This document shows positions 30,630 to 42,479 of a stretch of 64,000 nucleotides of DNA, in pieces. The position numbers were made by a program, and so were the translations under genes. Source of the stretch: Auriscalpium vulgare. Taxonomy: Eukaryota; Basidiomycota; Agaricomycetes; Russulales; Auriscalpiaceae. The notes below the pieces were generated by a model. The model was not told where the DNA came from. It saw only the letters and a list, made by a program, of their open reading frames with translations, and searched no databases. Where the stretch lies: contig JAHBBC010000019.1 in the NCBI GenBank assembly GCA_019915015.1, positions 1 to 64,000 on the forward strand. Reading direction: 5' to 3'. Every line of letters starts with the position of its first letter. The first letter of the stretch is position 1.

Positions 30630-31430
30630 GGAGTATGGTCAGTTTCTGGGAGTCTGGAGCTGTGCGTAAGTCAGCGAGACGAGAGGTGGTACAGGCAGCC
30701 CGAGTCCCAGGTGCGCCGTGTTTAACATCGGCCTCTTCCCTCCGCCATCACTAATTCACAGCACGCAGCGCGTATCTTCACAACAAGTCGCACGTATTGG
30801 ACCTATCTCCCTCGCGCAGTCACCGCTGTGCAGATATGGACGCCGACCTGCGCCCCAGCCCCAGCACTCCCAGGCCCACCGCGTGTCACAAATCGCACAC
30901 ATCACCAGACATTTTGGCCGCAGAAAGACCGTCGCGCCGGCGCGGGACCAGTCTCAGTGGCGGTACCCCGCGACTCGACGACGTGGCGAACCCGCACTTC
31001 GACTGATCCTTCCTCAGCTGCCCACATCGCGAGCGGCGGGAGAGCAAGTCGCGGCGCATATACCCAGCATTCACCAATATCGCGCCGCGCCGTACCGTAT
31101 ACTATGATACGGTTCTTCCAGCGCGGCTACGCCTCCGCGCGCGCCCTGCCGAGCTTCAAGTGCGGGGCCGACAACATCCGCAGACCCGCATTCTGGAGCT
31201 CAAGGTTAGGCTGGGGCCACCAGCGCGTGCAGCGCCATCCGCGTGCGTCGACGGAGTCGTCAGCGCGCGCCGTGCGTCACGAGTCTGCCCATTTGCCTGC
31301 GCGCTCAACGGCGCTTGGGGCCTACAGTCGCAGGACCGCATTCACTCCGTGCATGCAGGGTGGATACGTCGAGGAATGTGGCTGCGAGATGTGTAATATA
31401 ATATCGTCTGTACGAACAGTGTACTAGCGG
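30630..31430 (+). repeat. R2 repeat family, copy c
   Basis: It opens ATGGTCAGTTTCTGGGAGTC (30633; MVSFWESGAV), then CCAGGTGCGCCGTGTTTAAC (30711) and ends with CAGGACCGCATTCACTCC and TGCAGGGTGGATACGTCGAG near 31330-31370. The start and end blocks match copies a, d and f. The middle has diverged. Confidence 0.5.
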
Positions 31431-31583
31431 ACGCTATCGTACTACTATGCTACCTGTCTATCGTCGGTCGGTCGATGCCTCGAGTCTGAGCATGGTGTTA
31501 ACTATGCCGTTTGAGACCCTTCGTACATGCGGACAGGTTTTTGCATATACACATTCACCCCACGCGACAGGGCTAAGAAATTT

Positions 31584-31601
31584 AATGAATGATGCGAGAA
31601 T
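31584..31601 (-). promoter_or_regulatory. Conserved downstream block of the small membrane-protein cassette, copy 1
   Basis: TATTCTCGCATCATTCA on the minus strand recurs downstream of all four cassette copies. Here it lies about 420 bp after the ATG at 32023. Its role (3' UTR, terminator or element end) is unknown. Confidence 0.5.
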
Positions 31602-31922
31602 ACAGCCCTACTTCCCCCAATAAACGAGGAACCGCCGACTATGTGAGTGCCCACGCTGGCAGGCCCTTTACTAGCCCTTCCCGAACGAATGACTCCGCAG
31701 CAGGCGCCTCCGACCACCGCGCACTGTGTCAACCCGAACACGCGTCTGTAGACCCTGTCACTGTCAGCACTCCGTTGTCTGAGACGGCGCCGCGCGACGC
31801 ACCTCGGGTTCGCCGGCTGGGATCACCCAGGGACGATTCCTGTCTGCGTAGCAAGAGCGTGTATGAGCTGAGCCCAGCCTGAGGAAACTGGGTGCGCACC
31901 AGGGATGCTCGACGTACGCTCA

Positions 31923-32023
31923 CTACACCTCCTGTCGAAGCATTTGGAGCAGCGCGGCAGAGGAAAGGGCCAGGATGAGGAGCTCGAGGGCGCGGCGGAT
32001 GGATGGATGGTATGCGGGGACAT
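31923..32023 (-). pseudogene. Small predicted membrane protein, cassette copy 1 (frame-slipped)
   Basis: ATG at 32023 gives MSPHTIH, as in the copy at 46460. A CATC-repeat slippage then moves the frame: the hydrophobic stretch LELLILALSSAALLQ, shared with the other copies, is read in a neighbouring frame that stops at 31923. Upstream on the same strand are a TATATAAA box (32079-32072), CGCTATTTGGC and CACGTGCCGCCGACGCG (about 32155-32139), in the same order and spacing as in the other copies. The frame slip probably inactivates this copy. Confidence 0.45.
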
Positions 32024-32164
32024 GGCGGCGTGAGGAGAGCGCGTTTGTGGGCAGTCGTTAGCTGGGCCAGCTTTATATACGGCGCGGTGTTTGGGTTTCG
32101 AGACGAAGCCAAATAGCGCGCGGCGCGTCGAGGATGCCGCGTCGGCGGCACGTGCTCGTGCGGT

Positions 32165-33300
32165 ATGACTTGCCAGCGCACAACGGGCTCTTGCTCCGAG
32201 TCTCGACATCCTGGGGACCTGGTCCATGTAATCGCGACAATCCTCCTGCAACAGCGTGAGCGACGCTGCGTCCCCATCAGCTCGAGACAGCTTCCGACGC
32301 GCCTGGCCTTGCGCAGGCCGTTGCCTTAGTGGAAAGGAGAGTCGCGACGGGTTGGTGACGGGCCGGTTGGCGCCCTGAGGTAAGTACACCCTATGCAGGT
32401 ACTTTTTCCGCAGGTCGCTCACCGCTCTGATAGAGCACGAACATCGCGGTGCAATAGTATCGCATTGTCTCGCGTCGGGGTGCGCCTGGTGCGCTCGCTC
32501 TCCGGCCCCGCGCGGTAACAAGCTGCCCACCGACGACTTGATCCTAGTCGATCACATGCAGTTCGGATGTGGGATGGGATCGGAGCTGTGGCACGGAGAA
32601 CACGGAGATATAGCCTGAGGTACGCCTACACTTGCTCTTCCTCCACGTTAAACGTCGCATTCTAACCCAGCTCAGCCCAGTCGTCCGCCGCTCGTCATTA
32701 CAAAGTGCGCTATAGCATATACCTTGCGACCACCGTTCTGCGTCCACTTGCAGTATAGGGCGCGCGACCTGGAGCAAAACCTGCCGCGCATGGGGGTGCA
32801 GGCTTTTTACCCACTGCCCTTGCAAGCTCACCATCTCTCCACGTCTGCCCGCCAACGCATCATCTCAATCATACTGCACACTCTCAACGACACCAGGCTC
32901 TCCACCCCATTCATGATCGATACGAGAATACTCGAGCTACTGAAGTCGAAGCTCCTCCCTCTCCGTGGACCCTGCCCGTGCCATGTCTTTCATTCCCCTA
33001 CATGAGCACTACTATCCTTCCGTTTCCAAGAGGAATGACGGAAGACTTACCGGAAAGTGGATCATCCTGTATCACTCTGCATGCTCGTCAGCTCTCGAGT
33101 CTCGACGAGATGCATCGGAGAGCGCGTGGACTTTGGGGAGGTTTATAAGTATGCGACGCGGTGTTTGGCCTCCCGCATGAGATAAAATACCGCGCGAAAG
33201 ACGTGGATGCGTCGGCCGCATATGGGCGGTGCAGGTTCCTCGTATTCCTCGTATACTCATGGGATCCGGTGTTCGCGTGGCAAGGTGGGCGATGTCAGAG
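32165..33300. other. Non-coding region with a decayed cassette promoter
   Basis: Long frames here (for example 32530-31823 minus) are shadows of GC-rich DNA. Near 33130-33235 on the minus strand, CGGCCGACGC, GGCCAAACACCGCGTCGC and TTATAAA mimic the small membrane-protein promoter, but no matching ORF follows. Confidence 0.4.
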
Positions 33301-33311
33301 GCAAGTCAGAG

Positions 33312-33350
33312 GCTCGCCGGAGTTGCCTCGGGTCACTTTGTGACAGTGAC
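33312..33350 (-). promoter_or_regulatory. Orphan copy of the F-box-like family promoter module
   Basis: CACTGTCACAAAGTGACC then CGAGGCAACTCCGGCGAGCC on the minus strand is among the best-preserved copies of the module. No F-box-like gene lies about 380 bp downstream on that strand. It is adjacent to the aldo/keto reductase promoter on the other side. Confidence 0.65.
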
Positions 33351-33585
33351 CCGGCCCGACAAACAAGTTCGTACCGGTCGCCGACCCACTTGCACTGACC
33401 CACCTCGCTCCGGACACTGGCACCTCTGCCGCCAGACGCGTCACCCAACACCGTCGAGCATGTCAACGACCTACCCATGGAGCATACCCACGTCGAGGTA
33501 TACTGACTGGATGCTCTGAAACCGGTCTGCTTATCTGCCTTTCTCCAAAGCTCTCCAGCTCGCTCCTTGAAGCCGCACCGTGACG

Positions 33586-35444
33586 ATGTCTACACCGCTC
33601 TATGTTACCCGCCGTGTGCCCTACGGCATGTCCATCCAGCTAACGCATATCGCCGTGCCCGCGCTGACAGTGGTGGTCGGGTATACGTAGTGCGTCTCGG
33701 CGGCTCGGGGCTCAAGATCTCGCGCATCGTGCTGGGCTGCATGTCCTACGGCACACCGGACTGGCAGAAGTGGGTCCTCAGCGAGGAGGAGGGCATCGCC
33801 CACATCAAGTTCGCGTACGTCCCCGTCGTCCCTTTCTGTCGCAGACGCACAACTCACGCATCGGAACTAGCTATGAGAATGGTATCCAGACGTTCGACAC
33901 GGCGGATGTACGCCCTTCACGCTCCTTGCCTGTGATCATGGCGAGGCTGATGTCTCTTCGCAGATGTACTCGAATGGACTCTCCGAGGTCGTCCTTGGCA
34001 AGGCTGTCAAGCAGCTCAACCTTCCGCGCGAGGAGATCGTTATAATGACAAAGGCACGTTCAAAGTTCTCTTCATTGCTTCATCTCTACAGATCACCTCG
34101 CGGTCCCGCCTCCTCTCCTTCCATAGACCCCGCTAACCATCGTCTAGCTCTTCTGTGTCGTAGGCCGCACGCCCTCTGAATTTTACTACCCGCCATCCGC
34201 CGGTGAAAGCAACGGCTACGTCAACCAGCTCGGGCTTTCCCGCAAGCACATCTTTGACGGCGTCAAGAACAGCCTGCAGCGTCTTGGCTTGGAGTACATT
34301 GATGTACTGCAATGTACGTTCCTCCTCCCAGTTGTGAGCTCAAGGCTGACATGGTGTCGGCGCGCAGGCCATCGGTTCGACAAGGACACGCCGATCGCCG
34401 AGACGGTGAGTATGCTTATGCGAGTTGGGAGGCTCATGATGATGGAAAGATAGATGCAAGCTCTGCACGACGTCGTCAAGGCCGGATACGTCCGCTACAT
34501 CGGCATGAGCTCTTGCTTGGCATGGCAGTGTGCGCATATATCCCATTTTACCATTATACAAGCCACTGATGATGACAGCCGAACCCCGGGTTCAGTTCAC
34601 GCGATGCAGAGTACGATGCTTCCACGCTCACTCTCTTTCTCACTGCTAACTACAGCATCTGGATTTTCAGACTACGCCCTCGCGAACAATCTGACCCCGT
34701 TCATATCTATGCAAAACCACTACAACCTCATCTACCGCGAGGAAGAGCGTGAGATGATGCCCACGCTCAAGGTGCGCTTCTTCCCATTCGCTCCCATCCT
34801 ATTCTACTATCTGTCTCACGCATTATGGCTGCGCGCATTGCAGCACTTCGGCGTCGGCTCCCTGCCATGGTCGCCTCTCGCGCGCGGTGCGCTTACCCGT
34901 CCAGCCGGCGGCGGCTCTGATTCAGTGCGTGCCGGTACCGACTTGTACGCCCTACTGCCAGTGTCTCCGTTTTTGATGCCACAACTGACTGGTCATAGCT
35001 GGGTGCCTGACTACACGAAGCAGCCTAGCACCCAGGCGGTCGTTAAGCGGTGCGTCGGTCTCGAGTACTTATGCAAGGGGCAACATGCTGACGTGGGTGC
35101 ACGTAACAGCGTCGAAGAGCTCGCGAGGAAATACGATAGGAGCATGGCGCAGATTGCACTGGCGTGGATGCTCGCTAAGGACGGTGCGTCTTGAGACCCG
35201 TTGTCCTGCTTCCTATGATCCCATCTCAGTCGCGATTAGTGGTGTCCGCGGCGATTGTCGGTACGACGTCTCTCGAGAAACTGGAGGATCTTATCGGTGC
35301 GTAGGTTTGAGTCTGGAGTCACATCTGTCAGATAGGGCTGACTTGGCAAATGTGTTTGCAGGAGCCGTGGACATCGAGTTGAGCAGCGACGAGGTGAAGT
35401 ACCTGGAAGAGCCGTACAAGCCTTTGGCTATAATTGGGCTTTAA
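33586..35444 (+). CDS. Aldo/keto reductase
   Basis: A multi-exon NADPH-dependent aldo/keto reductase of the fungal group that keeps RLGGSGLKISRIVLGCMSYG at the N-terminus. The catalytic tetrad is visible: Asp and Tyr in FDTAD-MYSNGLSE (about 33895-33980), Lys in EEIVIMTK (about 34045) and His in DVLQCHRFD (about 34310-34380). The barrel continues with AGYVRYIGMSSC, NLTPFISMQNHYNLIYREEE, VGSLPWSPLARGAL, SMAQIALAWMLA and IVGTTSLEKLEDLIGAVDIELSS, ending at 35444. Introns are short GT-AG (for example 34314-34367 and 34407-34453); the one after IVIMTK appears to use a GC donor. The exact start is uncertain: ATG 33586 gives MSTPLY but the first splice is not resolved. The protein reduces carbonyl compounds in the cytosol; the substrate cannot be told. 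Confidence 0.85.
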
Positions 35445-36260
35445 GATTTGGATTGCGCGAAGCTCCGGTCACACAGACTGCAGCCGCCGTGGAATGGTTT
35501 GTGATGTACAGAATTGAACAATTTGTTGGCAGCAGATATGTTCGACACTTACCTCTCCGTACATTCAACTCTGAGCTCGCTGTGGTCAGGGCGCAGGCTG
35601 TGCGAAGGCGTTCAGTGACATTCCAGCCACGAATGAAGTATAATGTGGGCGGGCGTAGCGACGAGGAGAGGACGACAAAGAGAGGCGCAATGGCAGGACC
35701 GATGTGGGATTCGGAATCGTGTGGCCCGGTCTGGGACACCTACTCAGCATGTCAGTCGAGGTCACCGTACTTGTTCAACGAATGGCACTTCATAAGCATA
35801 GAACGGTCCTTACTACGTCTCACAAGGCATAGCCCCGACAGCCTTCCCCATATGATATGCACGCATACACGCGTACGGGTGTAGGATACATTCAAACCAC
35901 ATACAGTATGCTCGACAGACAACCCCGGCGCTACGCTATAATGAATGATGCGAGAATACCTGATACATCGACGGATTAATCGACGCGACAACGCGGACTC
36001 ACGTCTGCGCAGCGGCCTAGCCCCGAGGCAAGCGCACAGCGAGAGCGATGCGTGCACCTAGATCCGCAGGTGGTCACCGCATCTTCAACAAATCTGTCCA
36101 AGACCTGTCAGTGCCTTTTCTTCACATGCAGTGATAGGTGCGTACCACCAGCGCACGTCGATCGGCATATCCATCGTCATACTGAAGGGGTGAGAGGGCG
36201 CCTGCAAGGACAGTGATATCGTCAGCTGCGGAAGTGCAAGATACATGTAAAAAGGAAGTG
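35445..36260. other. Intergenic region between aldo/keto reductase and small membrane-protein cassette
   Basis: No gene seen. TATTCTCGCATCATTCA (minus strand, 35958-35942) is the conserved downstream block of cassette copy 2. Confidence 0.4.
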
Positions 36261-36267
36261 TACCTCT

Positions 36268-36390
36268 TTAGACAAGGATCCTCTCCAAAATCATGGACTT
36301 GGATGCGGATCGTTGCATATGGACGACAGAGTAAAGGGCCAAGATGAGGAACTTGAGCGTCGGGAAGAGGACAGGTGCACGCGGGGACAT
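36268..36390 (-). CDS. Small predicted membrane protein, cassette copy 2
   Basis: A 40-residue ORF starts MSPRAPVLF at 36390 and contains the hydrophobic run LKFLILALYSVV, then a basic tail ending ERILV. It is in frame throughout, unlike copies 1 and 3. A TATA motif (CCCTATATAA, 36450-36441) lies about 50-60 bp upstream, with GGCTATTTGGC and CACGTGCCGCCGACGCG farther up. No homolog is recognised. The size, single hydrophobic segment and strongly conserved promoter suggest an expressed micropeptide, but a relic of a longer signal-peptide gene is possible. Confidence 0.45.
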   Translation of the reverse strand: MSPRAPVLFPTLKFLILALYSVVHMQRSASKSMILERILV

Positions 36391-37229
36391 GGCGGCGTGG
36401 GGAGAGCGGGGCTCTGGACGGACGGCCGCTGGGGCGTCCCTTATATAGGGCGCGGTGTTCGGCTTTCGAGTGGATGCCAAATAGCCTGCATCGACGCGTT
36501 GGCGCGTCGGCGGCACGTGGCGTGTGGCGTGTGGGGCGCGACGGGCTCTTCGGAGTCAACGCGCACTTGCTCACTACAGCCATCCGCGTCCGTGTTGCTA
36601 TCAGTGTCCACTTGAGCTCGCGTCAAACACCCCAAAACGAGACTTCGAAGGCGACGGACGACCAGGGAGACAGCGATGGATTGGACGTGATCTGGGGAAG
36701 GGGATGTTCAGGACGAGAGCAGGCGGGTCGGACGGACTCCGAGGCTGAGGTGCGTTCATATGCGCTGTTTTCTCTTCCCACTTCCCTCCCAGAACTCCCA
36801 GAACCTCCCGGCGCAACATCACGATGTACATGCTAATTGCGATGATCAATGACGGGCAGGACATCCGAGCTTAAAGCCACGTCGCCATCTCCCGCACCGT
36901 CTCACCAGATCATAGGACTGGATGCAAGAGATAGTCACCCGCTTTCAAGTTGCAGGCTGTCCACCCGCCACTACAGAGTCAATCTAGGACGCTTCAGCAC
37001 CCAATGCAGGAGTCGTTTCTGACTCCCTGTTCTTCAAGATATCCCTGCCGGCTTTATGCGCTGGCGTTGTAAGTGTATCCTCCCCTCCGCTCGACACATT
37101 TTCACATACTAGCGTAAAGGCACAGAATGCCACGCCATCGCCACCGTAAGATGAATCCGAGAAAACATCTGCAAGCACCAGCCAAAAATCGTTTTGGGTG
37201 GGATACGAGCGCCGGACAACGGCGAGGAC

Positions 37230-37680
37230 AGCAGGGGCGTCATACGCTCCTTCTTGTCACGCCACCATCAACTGCAATCAGGATCTAAATTATGTAGAGG
37301 TGTCAGACTCCGTCTCAGGTGTGCCGCGTTCATCCTCGGCCTCTCCCTCTCTATGTCCCTGATGCCTCTAGTAGATCGCACGCACATATCCAGGTCTGGC
37401 GAGACCTTCTCCTCTCTTTGTGTCCCGCTCATGGTCTTGCTTAGCCAGAGCACAGTCGCGACTCGAAGAAAGGACCAAGGCCAACTTGCGCATGCAATCA
37501 TCCGTCCGCGGTCAACCACGGATCCACGGACACGAAGCAGACCATCGGGATGTCGAGCCCGTCGCGCATATATCCCGCGTTTGACCATAACTATTGCGCC
37601 CCACGGCACGTACGGTCTCACACACCTCGCATCCATTCTGCGCTCATCCACCACACGGGCAAGTAACCCGCGGTCGTGAG
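37230..37680 (+). repeat. R2 repeat family, copy i (diverged)
   Basis: CAGGTGTGCCGCGTTCATCC with CTCGGCCTCTCCCT (about 37317-37345) matches the second R2 block. Start and end blocks are weak. Confidence 0.35.
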
Positions 37681-37789
37681 TAGTATTTGCACCCTGTCTT
37701 CCGATCTACTCATGAGACATTGGACTTCAGCGTACTTGTTATCATCGCTTCGTCCGCTCTGCACGAATCCCCGGGCCTACAGCCCAATG

Positions 37790-38157
37790 ATACAGTCGCA
37801 TGGCGGAGGCGGGAAAGCGATGTCAAAGGGCAATGATGATAATGTGAGCGCCCGACTCTGCATTCGAGGTAATATAAGCTTATGGCACGAAGTATTCTTA
37901 CTGTGACACAATGTCAATGAACATGGTTGTCTGTGCAGCGCGTGATCTTGGCACTCAACGACCTCATCCGTGTCGCATCCGAGTCGGTACGCAAACATTC
38001 CAAGATTTATTACACTCCTGCATCTATCGCTGAGGATGTCACGCTCTGGCGATCATACGTAGTCGCTCCGCGCGTTGTCTCTGAACTCACTTTCTCGACA
38101 CATGTTACCGTCGACTTGACGGCTACAACTGTGCTCTCATTCCGTCAGGTGCTCTAA
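37790..38157 (+). CDS. Hypothetical small two-exon gene
   Basis: A short frame MIQSHGGGGKAMSKGNDDN can be joined through an intron ending TGTGCAG at about 37938 to a longer exon reading VILALNDLIRVASESVRKHS and YTPASIAEDVTLWRSYVV, stopping at 38157. The second exon is protein-like but no family is recognised. It could be the tail of a decayed gene. Confidence 0.25.
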
Positions 38158-38219
38158 ACAACGATATTGGTTTTGTACACACATCGTTCCGCGCGCACCG
38201 TATCCATCAGTTTAGTCTC

Positions 38220-39326
38220 TTAGGCGACAGGGTCCTTCACGCAATCCTCAGGCAGAATATACCGGAGGGCACTCTTCCCTTCCTCCTTGCGCCCGCCCGC
38301 CCGCCAGGCACGAATAGCATCTGCGCGGAGAACGGTTGTTATGAGCGCTGTCCGTAAACTCGATGAGACACTGACCTTTGATTCGAGGAAGGTGTAGCGG
38401 GAAGAACTCACTGACATGTATTTCTAGAATATTGAGCGCATATTGGAAGCCCCCGAGGTGCTTTTCCAGGCGCAACATATCGTGTGCGAGCTTTGCGTCT
38501 ATGCCCTTCCCGCAGCCATCCATCCCCGCTACAGGAAGCCCTGGGTAAGCATTGCTTCTCATGTCTCGTAGATATGAAATCACGAACCTGGCTTGCATAT
38601 CCCAATAAGCCAGCAGGTTTCTCGCAGGCGTTCACAGAGTTCGTCTTCGCCGGGTACGAATCCCAACATATCCAAATCCTCTCGGCCTATATACAGGCAG
38701 TTCTTGTGGTCGATGTCGCGGAGCGAGATCAGGCGGATGCTGTCGTCGCCCCGATGCCGCAGGATGTGTTCTCCAAGGAACTCTCCGTCCTGGTGAAAGA
38801 AGCCGGCGCGATGCAGAGCCAGCGCAGCCTCCATGATGTTCTTCCTGAGAGCCAGCATCAGCCAACGCACACGGATCGTTGAATGACGTTGAATGCCGCA
38901 CCGAACAGTAAATGGCAGCAGCTTGAAATCAGTGTATTGAAGGTCCTCCCACTCGTCGCTAGACTCTAGGACCAACAGATGTCGTAGGTAGGGATGATCA
39001 TGCGACGTCCCGGACACACGCTGGAAGCGGCCGAAGTTGACGGGGATGACCGTGCCCTGCAGGTGCGCGAGCGCGGAATAGTTCGCCGCCTCGGCCTCCA
39101 GGTCGGCCTCATCCTCGGCCATTGTCGACGCTTTGACGAACACTTTCCATTGAATGCCGTCCGTGGTGGTACGAGTCCCGGAGAAAATGTCGAGCGCCCC
39201 GCGCTGATTCCAACCGCTGATTTGCTCCTGCAGATCGATGGAGCATGCAGCGGCGTGAGAGTCATCAGACTCATACCGAAGAGCTTCGTTTTTGCCAGGG
39301 AGCGTTAGAGTTAGTTGGACGGCCAT
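38220..39326 (-). CDS. Protein-kinase-like protein, copy 1
   Basis: Four exons, 39326-38902, 38844-38588, 38540-38376 and 38320-38220, give 315 residues in one frame. A kinase-like N-lobe is suggested by VFVKASTMAEDEADLEAEAANY (candidate VAxK and alpha-C) and LLVLES near a hinge. The catalytic-loop position reads LALHRAGFFHQDGEFLGEHIL: a His-x-Asp survives but the usual Asn is His and two residues are inserted. RLISLRDID stands where DFG would be. It is thus probably a pseudokinase or a divergent small-molecule kinase. The gene at 61834-60659 is a paralog with all three introns at the same positions and a shared C-terminal LxxILPxD motif. No catalytic claim is made. Confidence 0.55.
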
Positions 39327-39738
39327 GGAGGGGAAGAGGTGGGTGGCAGAAGGGCCAAGGCCAGCGGGCACGGCAGCATGTAATCGCTGTTGAGAAAATC
39401 ACGGCATGCAGCGACGCGTGCCAGCAGCGTGTCTTTGCGCCACGAGGTTGAAGACGTGTAACAGTTGCATAAGTCGGCGAGTCGAGGCGCCGCGAGCAAG
39501 CAAATCCAGAGAAGCAAATCGGTGCATTCCTAACCCTGAAGCGGATGGGCGTGTCCCGAATCTGCAGACGAGGGCGCATGCACAGAGAGAGCAGAGGGAA
39601 CTGGAAGGCTCGCTTTGGGAGCGGTACGGCCAACTAGTCAAGGGTCTCGACTTCAAAGCTCGACGTCGTACGGCCAGTAGAGATGAGGCCGTCGTCGTGG
39701 TAAGTAGGCAAAGCGGTTGCTTGTCGGCGGCCTCGGCG

Positions 39739-39797
39739 GGTCACGCCGACGGCGTGTTCGTGACCGTAACAAAGTGACCCGAGCCAACGCCGGCGCG
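39739..39797 (+). promoter_or_regulatory. Conserved promoter module of the F-box-like family, copy c
   Basis: GTCACGCCGACGGCGT, then GTGACCGTAACAAAGTGACC and CGAGCCAACGCCGGCG. It lies 383 bp upstream of the ATG of member 4. Farther upstream, TGTCCCGAATCTGCAGACGA at 39553 also recurs before other members. Confidence 0.75.
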
Positions 39798-40169
39798 CGA
39801 GCCCTGCCAGCACCCACCATCACCTCGTCTGTCGAAGACCATTAGACACGCCCTATAAAATCCCAGCACAGAGAAGACTAGCAGGTGAGCTGATTTGATC
39901 TGGATGGTATGCGATGACTGCGCGCTCACTTCGGCGACTGTCACCTCGGCCCAACAGTGCCCTACACATTCCACTGAATCTCACAGAAGAAACAAGTGGG
40001 ACCCAGATCTTGCTCTCTGCGCAACTGTTCTGACCTGTCTTGGTCCTGACCTGTCTTGGTCCGTGCACCGCCATCTATTCCATGCAGATGATTCCAATTA
40101 TATTCTAGCATCGTTATACCCGTTGTGATCAAGTTGTGATCTTCAAGTTTTGTTTTCTTGCGCAGCGGA

Positions 40170-41285
40170 ATGCCGCTGAAGGTCCCTCTGGAAGTGCAGA
40201 TCCTTGTCATTGAATGGGTCTACCGGTTCTCGCAGCACGGAGACATTGATCACCCTACCCTCCGCGCGTGTGCGCTCGTATGCCGATCATGGACACCCGT
40301 TGCACAGCGTCTCCTCTTCCGCCGTGTACCCGCTCCAGCATCCTACGCCAGTTACCTCTATATTCCCCACCTCACCATCTACCTCCTCCTCCGCACGCTT
40401 CGCGCAGCGCCCTACCTCGCTGAACACGTCCACTCCATGATCTGCAAATCGGATGAAGACTTCGATTCCGACTCTAAGGATAACAGCGTGGCGGCGCTCG
40501 CGCTGTGCACGAACGTCAACAGCATCGTTTTTTTGGGTTCCGTCTGCCCCGATCTCGTCTCCCGCTTGCCCGCCTTGCCAGTGCGCCCCGCCTCTATACG
40601 CGTGTCCGGGGAGGTGTCGCTCGTCAACCGCGTCATCGGCATCTGGCCGAGCGTTCGCATACTGAAGGTGGGCGCATGGAATGCCAGCACAAACAACTTG
40701 ATGCACGTGCCCAGCGCAGTACAGGCTCTGTCCTCCGACCAGCCTTTGCTGTTTAGGTGGAATTCCTGGTCCGAACCCGGTCCTGCTCCGCAGATGCCTT
40801 CGCTGAACGACCTCGAATGGCATTCTCACCCCTCGCATTTGGACCACGTCCCTTCCAACGTTCTCGCACAAGTGCGCACACTGCGTCTCACTGGCATTGC
40901 CATGGTGTCATCCGCAGATCTCAGGGATCTGGTCGGGCTCGAGAGCCTCGTCCTCAGGTGCCTGCCTATTGGGGAGAACTTCTCCCTCCCGCGTACCCTG
41001 CGACATCTCGGATACCACTCCGACAACGATTTCTTCGAGGTGGACCGGTATGTGAAAATCCTCATGGACAGCGTCCGTGCGACGCCGGAGCTGAAGCTGT
41101 TCACGGCGACGCGCCGCTCGAAGCCAGCGGTGCTGAAGCAATTTGAGAGCGTGTGTCGGGAAGTTGGCGTGGAGTTTGTTGTATACCCGCAACCCGAGTG
41201 CTTTCCTGTGAGTGGTCAATCTGGCGCGCATACGATCTGGGACTGACGACGATAACAGCATCCGCGAAATGTTGATTGGATTTGA
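40170..41285 (+). CDS. F-box-like protein, family member 4
   Basis: Exons 40170-41207 and 41259-41285 (51-nt GTGAGT...AACAG intron) encode 354 residues beginning MPLKVPLEVQILVIEWVYRF. Other landmarks are LLLRTLRAAPYLAEHVHSM, RLPALPVRPASIRVSGEVSL, VIGIWPSVRILKVGAW, VLAQVRTLRLTG, LVGLESLVLR, LPRTLRHLGYH and KQFESVCREVGVEFVVYPQPECFP. The last exon encodes HPRNVDWI. The upstream GATGATTCCAATTATAT block is common to members 4-7. Confidence 0.8.
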
Positions 41286-41940
41286 TGCCCCGTGAAAACA
41301 TGATCTCCTCATTCCCTTCTGTGTGTCCTTCAGTTGATCCTTGTTCTCTGAAAAACGTCTCGACAATTCGTCTAAAATAGTCGTGCATACAGCGCCATAT
41401 CTGTGTACGTTCCAACGGCCCGCGCGAGTCGCTCGCCCCCCTCCAGCTATTAATGTTTTCCATTATGTCTATCCATCTATAGCTTCCTCATGTCTTGCAA
41501 ATGATGTCTCTACTAGGTCCCGCAAATTTAATGCGTGACTCACGACTTGGTAAAGATAATATGTTGCGCGCATACAGTTAACGATGCGATGAGTAGCTCT
41601 GCGGACCCGGGCAGTGCCATGGAGAGCAAACACCGGGCGTCCGGTGCCCATTCTCCCATCCTGCATTGACACCGGCTCGCCACTCACCAGGTGCGCGTCG
41701 AGGGATATCATCGGCTAGCATGCAGCGACTATATGACCGGTGTCGCTTGCCCCGCTGCAAGAGCAGTGCGGTCCTCCTTCATCGACGATGGCTGCAACTG
41801 CAACAGAGAGCGATCCCGTCGACTCTCGAACAATTCAAAGGCTCGAGCCGACCGCGCGCCAGGTAGCGCAGCTCGTGGTGCTGCTGTATAGGCGCGCTCT
41901 CCAGGGTGGCTCGAGCGAGGAGCAAGAGGCCGTCACGCGA
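41286..41940. other. Intergenic region after member 4
   Basis: No gene recognised. The 41660-41700 stretch (CCTGCATTGACACCGGCTCG) resembles 46220-46240, upstream of another cassette, so the duplicated cassette unit probably starts here. Confidence 0.4.
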
Positions 41941-42075
41941 CGCCCACGTGCCGCCGACGCGTCCTCGACACTGACGCGCGCGCTATTTGGCATCCTCCCA
42001 AAGGCCAAACACCGCGGCCTATATAAAGCGAGCTCGGCGAGCCACTGCCCAGAAAACCGCTCTCCTCGCACCGCC

Positions 42076-42240
42076 ATGTTCCCCCATATATCAGCATCCT
42101 CCGCCGCGTCCTCGAGCTCCTCATCCTGGCCCTTTGCTCTGTCTCGCATGTCGACAGAGAATGAGTACAAGCTGTACCCGGACGACTCGCCTAGTCCCTG
42201 GTGCGCAGTCCTCATCGTGATCTTCCTACAGCTCCACTGA
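42076..42240 (+). pseudogene. Small predicted membrane protein, cassette copy 3 (frame-slipped)
   Basis: ATG 42076 gives MFPHISASSAAS and a Ser-rich frame to 42240. The family's hydrophobic stretch (RVLELLILALCSVSHV) is in the adjacent frame, stopping at 42164, so an indel near 42095 is inferred. The promoter is intact: CACGTGCCGCCGACGCG (41946-41962), CGCTATTTGGC and TATATAAA (42020-42027). The downstream block TATTCTCGCATCATTCA is at 42387-42403. Confidence 0.45.
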
Positions 42241-42479
42241 CCACGCTCCAGAGCCGCCTATGAGAGTACAGATGAATTGCGCGCCCACGCTGACAACACC
42301 ATCCCCCGGGAAGACTAGAGGACTCGGTAGGGGCGGGGCGGCCGTGCGTTGAAGAGAGTCTATGATTTTGCGTGGTTTTTCAGCAGTATTCTCGCATCAT
42401 TCATCGTACTCAGTGTTCACTGCTGTTAACTATGGGTTGTTTCTGTGCGGTTTGGCTGTGTATATGCATAGACCTGCTC

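Noticed and set aside
31823..32530. 235-codon minus-strand ORF around cassette copy 1
   Set aside because: It covers promoter and UTR blocks conserved at DNA level in other copies where the frame is not kept.
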